Below, one piece after another: positions 55,982 to 64,000 of a stretch of DNA of 64,000 nucleotides. The position numbers and the translations under genes are program-made. The notes under the pieces are model-generated. The model was given only the letters and a program-made list of their open reading frames with translations. It was not told the origin of the DNA and ran no database searches. Each line of letters starts with the position of its first letter. Within the stretch, counting starts at the first letter, position 1. Source of the stretch: Dermabacter sp. (GTDB lineage: Bacteria > Actinomycetota > Actinomycetes > Actinomycetales > Dermabacteraceae); the NCBI GenBank assembly GCA_030538475.1, contig JAUNTX010000010.1:1-64000 (forward strand), given 5' to 3'.

Positions 55982-57168
55982 TGACCGTCACGGATCATTC
56001 GCAGGCCACCCTCGAGTCCGAAGCGCTCGAGGTGGGCTCCCGCATCCAGAACTCCCGCGCGAACCGCTTCCAGGCGCGCGGCCTTGAGAATCACCCGGTC
56101 CCCACCGGGCGCGAAGAAGAATGGCGCTTCGCGAGCCTGCGCGAGATCGCGCCGCTGTTCGCCGCGAACGAGCCCGCCTTCGACACCGAGGCCCTCACCT
56201 ACGAGGTCGGCGAGGTCGAAGGGCTCGTGGCCGGAAACCTCGGCATCGGCGAGGGCCCCCGCGGCACCGCGCTCGTGCCCGAGGACCGCATCGCGGCCGC
56301 GGCGGACGAACTGAGCGCCAACGCCCTGCACCTGGCCGCGCCGAAGAACACGGCGCTCGCCGAACCGGTGCGCGTGGACATTCACGGCGAACGGGCCACC
56401 ACGCCCGCCTACGCCTCGATTGTCCTCGAGACCGGCGAAAGCTCGAGCGCGACGTTCATCCTCAGCCACACGGGCAGTGCCCTGTACGGCCAGAACCTCG
56501 AGCTCATCGTGGGCGACAACTCCCAGATGACCGTCATCTCCATCCAGGACTGGGCCGACGACGCGATCCACGTGGGCACCCACGTGGCCTCGGTCGGGCG
56601 CGACGCCACGCTGCGCCACATCGTCGTCTCCCTCGGTGGACGCGCGGTCCGCATCAACTCCACGACGAGCCTCGTGGCTGCCGGGGGAGAGGTCGAGCAG
56701 CTCGGCCTCTACTTTGCCGACGACCACCAGCACCTCGAGCATCGCCTCTTCGTCGATCACGCCGCCCCGAAGTGCACCTCGCGCGTGACCTACAAGGGCG
56801 CCCTGCAGGGCCGCGGCGCGCGCAGCGTCTGGGTGGGCGACGTGCTCATCCGCAAGGCCGCCGAAGGCACCGACACCTACGAACTCAACCGCAACCTCGT
56901 GCTCACCGAAGGTGCGCGCGCCGACTCGGTGCCGAACCTCGAAATCGAGACCGGCGACATCGAGGGAGCGGGCCACGCCGCGGCCACGGGCCGCTTCGAC
57001 GACGAGCAGCTGTTCTACCTGCGCGCGCGAGGCATCCCCGAAGCGGAAGCCCGCAGGCTCGTGGTGCGTGGATTCTTCCAGGAGCTCATCCAGAAGATCG
57101 ATGTGCCGGAGGTGCGCGAGTACCTCACGGAGCAGATCGAGAGCGAGCTCGCGCGGAGCATGAGCTAA
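55981..57168 (+). CDS. sufD: Fe-S cluster assembly protein SufD
   Basis: SufD is the paralogue of SufB in the scaffold. The 395-residue protein has the shorter N-terminal domain (EEWRFASLREIAPLF), the beta-helix, the His in HRLFVDHAAPKCTSRVTYKG region and the shared C-terminal motif GRFDDEQLFYLRARGIPEAEARRLVVRGFF. It starts in the last base of the sufB stop codon. Rieske gene follows without a gap. Confidence 0.96.
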   Translation: MTVTDHSQATLESEALEVGSRIQNSRANRFQARGLENHPVPTGREEEWRFASLREIAPLFAANEPAFDTEALTYEVGEVEGLVAGNLGIGEGPRGTALVPEDRIAAAADELSANALHLAAPKNTALAEPVRVDIHGERATTPAYASIVLETGESSSATFILSHTGSALYGQNLELIVGDNSQMTVISIQDWADDAIHVGTHVASVGRDATLRHIVVSLGGRAVRINSTTSLVAAGGEVEQLGLYFADDHQHLEHRLFVDHAAPKCTSRVTYKGALQGRGARSVWVGDVLIRKAAEGTDTYELNRNLVLTEGARADSVPNLEIETGDIEGAGHAAATGRFDDEQLFYLRARGIPEAEARRLVVRGFFQELIQKIDVPEVREYLTEQIESELARSMS

Positions 57169-57504
57169 ATGGAGGGATATCGCGTCTTGGCCCACCTGGA
57201 GGACCTCGCCCCCGGCGAGGTGCTCGGGGTGGAACTGGACGGCGTGGAGATTGCGCTTGCCCGCGCGAGTGACGGCAGCGTCCACGCCCTCGGCGATATC
57301 TGCACCCACGACCGCGTCAACCTTTCCGACGGGGACCTCGATGAGGACCGGCTGGAGTGCTGGAAGCACGGCAGCCAGTTCGATCTCGTGACCGGGCAGC
57401 CGCAGCAGCTGCCCGCGACGAAGCCCGTCCCCGTCTATCCCGTTCACATCGACCAGGCCACCGGCGCCATCAGCGTGTCGCTCGGCCCCCACCACACGTC
57501 CTGA
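57169..57504 (+). CDS. Rieske-type 2Fe-2S ferredoxin of the suf operon
   Basis: A 111-residue soluble Rieske protein with CTHDR (Cys, His) and CWKHGSQFDLVTG (Cys, His) ligands, like small oxygenase ferredoxins. It lies between sufD and sufC, the usual place in actinobacterial suf operons. It may supply electrons for cluster assembly or repair; that is inference. It begins directly after the sufD stop. Confidence 0.92.
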   Translation: MEGYRVLAHLEDLAPGEVLGVELDGVEIALARASDGSVHALGDICTHDRVNLSDGDLDEDRLECWKHGSQFDLVTGQPQQLPATKPVPVYPVHIDQATGAISVSLGPHHTS

Positions 57505-57521
57505 CCTCGAAAGGCACAGAA

Positions 57522-58283
57522 ATGTCAGTTCTCGACATCAAGGATCTTCACGCGAGCGTGGAGACCCCCGAAGGCACCAAGGAAATCCTCAAGGGTGTCA
57601 ACCTCACGATCCGCTCGGGCGAAACCCACGCGATCATGGGCCCGAACGGCTCCGGCAAGTCCACCCTCGCCTACGCCATCGCCGGGCACCCGAAGTATGA
57701 GATCACCTCCGGCGAGGTGCTCCTGGACGGCGAAGACGTCCTCGAGATGAGCGTGGACGAGCGGGCGAAGGCCGGCCTGTTCCTCGCCATGCAGTACCCC
57801 GTCGAAGTTCCCGGCGTGACCGTCTCCAACTTCCTGCGCACCGCGAAGACCGCGGTCGATGGCGAAGCCCCGAAGCTGCGCACCTGGGTCAAGGAGGTCG
57901 GCGCCGCGATGGACAAGCTGCGCATGGACCCCACGTTCGCCCAGCGCAACGTCAACGAGGGCTTCTCGGGCGGCGAGAAGAAGCGCCACGAGATCCTGCA
58001 GATGGAGCTCCTCAAGCCGAAGATCGCGATCCTGGACGAGACCGACTCCGGGCTTGACGTGGACGCGCTGCGGGTGGTGTCCGAAGGCGTCAACCGCGTC
58101 AAGGACGAGACCGGGCTCGGCATCATGCTCATCACCCACTACACCCGCATCCTCAACTACATCACGCCGGACTTCGTCCACGTCTTCGTGGGCGGCAAGG
58201 TCGCCGAGCAGGGCGGGCCGGAGCTCGCGGAACGCCTCGAGGCCGAAGGCTACGATCGTTACCTCGCGGGCTCTGAGGCCTGA
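57522..58283 (+). CDS. sufC: Fe-S cluster assembly ATPase SufC
   Basis: SufC is the ABC-type ATPase that drives conformational change in the SufBCD scaffold. The 253-residue protein has Walker A (GPNGSGKST), the SufC-type signature FSGGEKKRHEILQM, Walker B (AILDETDSGLD) and the switch His (ITHYTRIL). ATG 57522 follows AAAGG; an in-frame upstream extension overlapping the Rieske gene is not used. Only 26 bp separate it from sufT. Confidence 0.96.
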   Translation: MSVLDIKDLHASVETPEGTKEILKGVNLTIRSGETHAIMGPNGSGKSTLAYAIAGHPKYEITSGEVLLDGEDVLEMSVDERAKAGLFLAMQYPVEVPGVTVSNFLRTAKTAVDGEAPKLRTWVKEVGAAMDKLRMDPTFAQRNVNEGFSGGEKKRHEILQMELLKPKIAILDETDSGLDVDALRVVSEGVNRVKDETGLGIMLITHYTRILNYITPDFVHVFVGGKVAEQGGPELAERLEAEGYDRYLAGSEA

Positions 58284-58309
58284 GATCGGCCAAGGGAAGG
58301 AAGACGCAC

Positions 58310-58633
58310 ATGAGTGAGGCATCGGCCGAGGTCACGGCCGCCGACATCGAGGAAGCCCTCAAGGACGTTATCGATCCCGAGCTCGGGATCAACGTCGTGG
58401 ATCTGGGCCTCGTGTACGGCATCACGATGGAGGGCGGCAACGCCGTGGTCGACATGACGCTCACGAGCGCCGCCTGCCCGCTCCAGGACGTCCTGGAGGA
58501 GCAGACCTTCGCCGCGCTCGATCCGCTCACGGAGACGCACCGCATCAACTGGGTGTGGATGCCGCCGTGGGGCATGGAGCGCATCACGGAGGATGGCAAG
58601 GAGCAGCTGCGCGCCATCGGCTTCAACCTGTAG
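58310..58633 (+). CDS. sufT: Metal-sulfur cluster assembly factor SufT (DUF59/MIP18)
   Basis: A 107-residue DUF59 protein with DPELGINVVDLGLVYGI and the conserved Cys in TSAACPLQDVLEEQ. SufT helps mature Fe-S proteins under demand. GGAAGGA precedes the ATG. In most actinobacteria sufS and sufU lie between sufC and sufT; here only a 26-bp gap is present. Confidence 0.92.
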   Translation: MSEASAEVTAADIEEALKDVIDPELGINVVDLGLVYGITMEGGNAVVDMTLTSAACPLQDVLEEQTFAALDPLTETHRINWVWMPPWGMERITEDGKEQLRAIGFNL

Positions 58634-58651
58634 CCCCCTCGGGCACACGCA

Positions 58652-58698
58652 GAGCGGGGCGGGAACCGGCCACATGGCAATCGGTTCCCGCCCCGCTC
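58652..58698. terminator. Terminator between sufT and ald
   Basis: A perfect 17-bp stem (58652-58668 with 58682-58698) with a 13-nt loop separates the convergent genes. There is no T-run. Confidence 0.75.
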
Positions 58699-58714
58699 GC
58701 ATGGGGGCCGCAGG

Positions 58715-59833
58715 CTAGAGAGCGGCGAGAGCCACTTCGACGGTGGTGACGCTGAACTCGTGCGCCTCGGCGACTTCCTCGTGCAAGAGCGCGCCCGCGT
58801 GGGTGGACAGGCCTGCGCGAAGCCCCGGATCGGAAGCGATGGCGCCGAGGCCTCCGTCGGCGAGGCGAAGCACGTAGGGGAGGGTGGCGTTCGCGAGCGC
58901 CGCGGTCGAGGTGGCGCTCACGGCGCCCGGCATGTTCGCGACGCAGTACATCGTGGTCTGTCCCACCCGGAACGTGGGCTCCGCGTGCGTGGTGGGCCGG
59001 GAGACCTCCGTGCAGCCGCCCTGATCGATCGCGACATCGACGACGATGGAGCCGGGGCGCATCGACTCGATGACCGGGCGCGTGAGGAGCTTCGGCGCCT
59101 GCTTGCCCGGGATGAGGACCGCGCCGATCACCACGTCGGAGTCGGTCGCAAGCGCCGCGATGTCGTGCGCAGTCGAGAACCGGGTGGCGATCCGGCCGCC
59201 GTAGACGGTATCGAGCTGCGACAGGCGGGCGGGATTGACATCGACAATCGTGACGTCGGCCCCGAGCCCGCTCGCCATAACCGCCGCCTGTTCGCCGACG
59301 ACCCCGCCGCCGACCACGAGGACCTTCGCGCGGCGCGTGCCGGGCACGCCGCCGAGCAGGACCCCGCTGCCGCCGTAGGGAGCCATGAGGTGATAGGCCG
59401 CCACCTGCGCGGCGAGACGGCCAGCCACCTGGCTCATCGGGGCGAGCAGCGGGAGGGTGCCGCCCGAGCCGCGCACCATCTCGTAGGCGACCGACGTGGT
59501 CCCCGCCTCCAGCAGAGCCACCGTGCACTCGCGCGAGGCCGCAAGATGCAGGTAGGTGAAGAGGATCTGATCCTTGCGCATCCGCCCGTATTCCTCGGGC
59601 AGGGGCTCCTTAACCTTGAGCAGCAGTTCGGCCTGTTCCCACACCGTGTCGGGATCCTGGACGATGGTGGCGCCCGCATCCACGTAGGCCGCGTCGGTAA
59701 TGCCCGCGTGGACGCCCGCGCCGGTCTCCACGAGGACCTCGTGCCCCCGGCCGGTCAGCTCCGCCACGCCCGCGGCGTGCATGGCCACGCGGTACTCCGC
59801 CTGCTTGATTTCCTTGACGATTCCGACTCTCAT
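58715..59833 (-). CDS. ald: Alanine dehydrogenase
   Basis: Reversibly deaminates alanine to pyruvate and ammonia with NAD. The 372-residue protein has the N-terminal [23 protein letters not shown], catalytic Lys and His residues in [13 protein letters not shown] and FTYLHLAA, the NAD loop [12 protein letters not shown] and the conserved [25 protein letters not shown] precedes the ATG. It diverges from the ABC-F gene; the 230-bp gap holds no further gene. Confidence 0.95.
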   Translation of the reverse strand: MRVGIVKEIKQAEYRVAMHAAGVAELTGRGHEVLVETGAGVHAGITDAAYVDAGATIVQDPDTVWEQAELLLKVKEPLPEEYGRMRKDQILFTYLHLAASRECTVALLEAGTTSVAYEMVRGSGGTLPLLAPMSQVAGRLAAQVAAYHLMAPYGGSGVLLGGVPGTRRAKVLVVGGGVVGEQAAVMASGLGADVTIVDVNPARLSQLDTVYGGRIATRFSTAHDIAALATDSDVVIGAVLIPGKQAPKLLTRPVIESMRPGSIVVDVAIDQGGCTEVSRPTTHAEPTFRVGQTTMYCVANMPGAVSATSTAALANATLPYVLRLADGGLGAIASDPGLRAGLSTHAGALLHEEVAEAHEFSVTTVEVALAAL

Positions 59834-59990
59834 CGCTCACTCCTTCGTGATTCTTCGCCCGCTGCCGTTCCCGCTCGTGCGGGAGACGGAACGGGCCCCA
59901 CCTGGTTCTGGTTGTCGCGCCATCTGTGGCGTTGCCGACGCGCGTTCCCCCATCCCATCACGGAATCCCGTACGCCGCCTCCACAATCAC

Positions 59991-59996
59991 TACAGT
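59991..59996 (+). promoter_or_regulatory. -10 box (TACAGT) upstream of the ABC-F gene
   Basis: The predicted start is 60003, one base before an in-frame GTG at 60004 that would extend the ABC-F protein by 21 residues. Confidence 0.5.
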
Positions 59997-60066
59997 GGTG
60001 GGGGTGCCCGCGTCCGGGCGCTCGCACATCCGCGTTTTTCGCCTGAACTGCCCAGAGGTCTTCACC

Positions 60067-61671
60067 ATGATTACCGTCCACGATCTCGAGATTCGCGTGG
60101 GTGCCCGCCTGCTCATGAGCCAGGTGAGCTTCCAGGTGGGCCGCGGTGACCGGGTGGGGCTCGTGGGCCGCAACGGCGCGGGAAAGACGACCCTCACGCG
60201 CACGATTGCGGGGGAGCGCGAGGCCGCCTCGGGCAGCATTGATCGGCGCGGCGAGATCGGCTTCCTTCCCCAGGACACGCAGGAGGGCGATCCGCACCAG
60301 AGCGTGCTCGGGCGCATTCTCGAAGCCCGCGGGCTCGACCGGATCTACGCGAAGCTCGCGCGCGCCGAAGAAGAGATGGCCGACATGGAACTCAGCGCCG
60401 CGCGCCGCGAGAAGGCCATGGACCGCTACTCCCGGCTCAGCAACGAGCTCGAATCCAAGGGCGGATACGCGGCCGAAGCCGAGGCCAAGCAGCTCGCCGC
60501 GAACCTCGGCATCGACAACCGGCTGCTCGAGGCCGAACTCGGCACGCTCTCCGGCGGCCAGCGCCGCCGCGTCGAGCTCAGCCGCATCCTGTTCAGCGGC
60601 GCCGACACGCTCGTGCTCGACGAGCCCACGAACCACCTCGATGCGGACTCCGTGGTGTGGCTGCGCGACTTCCTCATGAGCTATCCGGGCGGCATGATCA
60701 TCATCTCCCACGACGTGGCCCTCGTGGAGCAGGTGGTGAACAAAGTGTTCTACCTCGATGCCAACCGCCAGGTCATCGACATCTACAACATGGGCTGGAA
60801 GAACTACCTCAAGCAGCGCGAAGACGACGAGAAGCGGCGCAAGCGCGAGCGGGCGAACGCGGAGAAGAAAGCGACCACGCTCGAGGCGCAAGCGAACAAG
60901 ATGCGCGCGAAGGCGACGAAGGCCGTGGCCGCGCAGCAGATGCTGCGGCGCGCCGAGCGCCTCCTCGAGGGCCTCGACGAGGAGCGCCAGGCGGACAAGG
61001 TGGCGAAGCTGCGCTTCCCGAAGCCCGCACCGTGCGGAAAGACCCCGCTGCGCGCCGAATCGCTCTCCAAGAGCTACGGGAGCCTCGAGATCTTCACCGA
61101 CGTGAATCTCGCGATCGATCGCGGCAGCCGCGTGGTCATCCTCGGCCTCAACGGCGCGGGCAAGACCACCCTGCTGCGGCTGCTCGCCGGTGTCGAGAGT
61201 GCGGATACGGGCGAGGTCGTGGCCGGTCACGGACTGAAGCTCGGCTACTACGCGCAGGAACACGACACGCTGCTGCTCGAGCGGACTGTGCTGGACAACA
61301 TGCAGCGGGCCGCGGGCGACATGCCCGAGGTGGAGGTACGCAAGATCCTCGGCTCCTTCCTGTTCCAGGGTGAGGATGTCTACAAGAGCGCGGGCGTGCT
61401 CTCGGGCGGGGAAAAGACCCGGCTCGCGCTGGCCACCCTCGTGGTCTCGAGCGCGAACGTGCTCCTGCTGGATGAGCCGACGAACAACCTCGATCCCGCG
61501 AGTCGCGAGGAAATCCTCGGGGCACTCGCGGCGTTCGAGGGCGCGATTGTGCTCGTAAGCCACGACCCGGGCGCCGTGAAGGCGCTCGGTCCCGAGCGAG
61601 TCCTCGTCATGCCGGACGCAGTCGAAGACCTGTGGAACAGCGAGTACGAAGAGCTGGTCGAGTACGCCTGA
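60067..61671 (+). CDS. ABC-F family ATP-binding protein (Ettl-like)
   Basis: A 534-residue soluble protein with two ABC domains: Walker A GRNGAGKTT and GLNGAGKTT, signatures LSGGQRRRVELSR and LSGGEKTRLALAT, Walker B VLDEPTNHLD and LLDEPTNNLD. The charged linker (about 245-320) is typical. ABC-F proteins act on ribosomes; no transmembrane part exists. ATG 60067 has GAGG 8 nt upstream and matches the usual N-terminus, but a leaderless in-frame GTG at 60004 is also possible. Confidence 0.9.
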   Translation: MITVHDLEIRVGARLLMSQVSFQVGRGDRVGLVGRNGAGKTTLTRTIAGEREAASGSIDRRGEIGFLPQDTQEGDPHQSVLGRILEARGLDRIYAKLARAEEEMADMELSAARREKAMDRYSRLSNELESKGGYAAEAEAKQLAANLGIDNRLLEAELGTLSGGQRRRVELSRILFSGADTLVLDEPTNHLDADSVVWLRDFLMSYPGGMIIISHDVALVEQVVNKVFYLDANRQVIDIYNMGWKNYLKQREDDEKRRKRERANAEKKATTLEAQANKMRAKATKAVAAQQMLRRAERLLEGLDEERQADKVAKLRFPKPAPCGKTPLRAESLSKSYGSLEIFTDVNLAIDRGSRVVILGLNGAGKTTLLRLLAGVESADTGEVVAGHGLKLGYYAQEHDTLLLERTVLDNMQRAAGDMPEVEVRKILGSFLFQGEDVYKSAGVLSGGEKTRLALATLVVSSANVLLLDEPTNNLDPASREEILGALAAFEGAIVLVSHDPGAVKALGPERVLVMPDAVEDLWNSEYEELVEYA

Positions 61672-61701
61672 GCCCCGGACAACCGAGCCCCGAAGAGGCG
61701 C

Positions 61702-61707
61702 TAAAAT
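61702..61707 (+). promoter_or_regulatory. -10 box (TAAAAT) of efp
   Basis: The predicted start is 61714, two bases before the GTG of a 16-codon upstream frame. Confidence 0.55.
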
Positions 61708-61715
61708 TGGTGAGC

Positions 61716-61766
61716 GTGTGCGCCCAGACGGCGCGTCCGCGAAGTGAACCCCGAGAAGGAGAATGA
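61716..61766 (+). CDS. Candidate near-leaderless 16-codon upstream ORF of efp
   Basis: GTG 61716 opens a frame reading [16 protein letters not shown] and stops at TGA 61764-61766, sharing its last base with the efp ATG. The efp Shine-Dalgarno lies inside it. It contains single Pro codons but no Pro-Pro pair, so a direct EF-P stalling sensor is not evident. Confidence 0.35.
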   Translation: MCAQTARPRSEPREGE

Positions 61767-62323
61767 TGGCTAGCACGAATGATCTCAAGAACGGCATGGT
61801 GCTGAAGATCGACAACGGCCTGTGGAGCGTTGTGGAGTTCCAGCACGTCAAGCCGGGCAAGGGTCCCGCTTTCGTGCGGACGAAGCTCAAGAACGTTCTC
61901 ACGGGCAAGAGCGTGGACAAGACGTTCAACGCGGGCGTCAAGGTGGAGACCGCGACCGTGGACCGCCGCGACATGCAGTACTCGTACATGGACGGCGACA
62001 TGTTCGTCTTCATGGACACGAGCACGTGGGAACAGACCACCGTAACCGCCGACGTGGTGGGCGATGCCTCCGACTTCATGCTCGAGGGCCAGGACGTCGT
62101 GGTGGCCTTCAACGACGGCACCGCACTCTTCGTGGAGCTGCCCGCCTCCGTCGTGCTCGAAATCACCCACACCGAGCCGGGCCTGCAGGGCGACCGTTCG
62201 TCGGGCGGCACGAAGCCGGCCACGCTCGAAACCGGCAAGGAAATTCTCGTGCCGCTGTTCCTCGAGCAGAACACCAAGGTGAAGGTGGACACCCGCTCGG
62301 GCGATTACATCGGTCGTGCCTGA
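61766..62323 (+). CDS. efp: Translation elongation factor P
   Basis: EF-P relieves ribosome stalling at consecutive prolines. The 185-residue protein has the KOW-like N-domain with [16 protein letters not shown], whose loop residue is unmodified-type or later modified, and the two OB domains ending in [20 protein letters not shown] lies 5 nt before ATG 61766, which I prefer to ATG 61763. nusB follows after 1 bp. Confidence 0.96.
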   Translation: MASTNDLKNGMVLKIDNGLWSVVEFQHVKPGKGPAFVRTKLKNVLTGKSVDKTFNAGVKVETATVDRRDMQYSYMDGDMFVFMDTSTWEQTTVTADVVGDASDFMLEGQDVVVAFNDGTALFVELPASVVLEITHTEPGLQGDRSSGGTKPATLETGKEILVPLFLEQNTKVKVDTRSGDYIGRA

Positions 62324-62324
62324 G

Positions 62325-64000
<1,676 letters not shown>

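Overview
The window comes from the chromosome of a high-GC Actinomycetota. Third codon positions are almost all G or C, GTG starts are frequent, and the genes include actinobacterial families: a QcrCAB/CtaCDEF supercomplex, SepH, DUF3093, DUF3159, DUF3710, DUF4192, DUF4193, DUF5998, DUF7455, a PknL-like kinase and a Rv2175c-like protein. Gene order suggests the order Micrococcales; I cannot name the genus. I see no mobile element, prophage, CRISPR array, tRNA or rRNA. Nearly all of it is conserved core genome.

Layout. 1-8.5 kb: the end of an ErpA/HesB gene, then ctaC-ctaD-ctaF facing the qcrB/qcrA/qcrC/ctaE operon, with a small unknown gene between. 8.8-19.8 kb: trpD, a DEDD/GIY-YIG nuclease, an acyl-CoA ligase, plsC, class II DAHP synthase, PASTA kinase, Rv2175c-like protein and a prenyl synthase; this order parallels the Mycobacterium tuberculosis Rv2173-Rv2200 block. 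19.9-24.8 kb: DUF4192, metX, a stress protein, the principal sigma factor and a GNAT. 24.8-34.4 kb: DUF7455, topoisomerase IV genes parE and parC split by hisF and a sugar-phosphate mutarotase, then a Pat-like acetyltransferase/acyl-CoA synthetase fusion. 34.4-46 kb: DUF5998, a phosphodiesterase, sepH, DUF4193, DUF3093, dut, DUF3710, OB-fold, DUF3159, potassium genes (two TrkA proteins and a KimA-like carrier) and a TRAM RNA methyltransferase. 46-53.6 kb: aconitase, map, ctaA, an ABC-2 exporter and a GST-fold reductase. 53.6-58.7 kb: the sufR-B-D-Rieske-C-T operon, which lacks sufS and sufU. 58.7-64 kb: ald, an ABC-F ATPase, efp, nusB, pyrR and the start of pyrB.

The most striking signal is regulatory. 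About a dozen genes have a -10 hexamer (TANNNT or CANNNT) placed so that the predicted transcription start falls on, or one base before, the start codon, which implies leaderless mRNAs. At three genes with otherwise ordinary starts (dut, sufR, efp) the same promoter layout instead launches a very short leaderless reading frame. At dut this feeds a chain of six-codon minicistrons built from a 17-bp tandem repeat and interlocked by ATGA/GTGA overlaps. At sufR the mini-ORF is followed by two hairpins and a T-run resembling an attenuator. At efp its stop overlaps the efp start. I consider this the best candidate for an undescribed system here.

Other regulatory features are a SigR/SigH-type promoter overlapping a TATAAT box before the principal sigma factor, a perfect 22-bp palindrome over the predicted aconitase start site, and a PyrR-binding RNA hairpin before pyrR. 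All product calls rest on motif recognition by eye; no database search was run.
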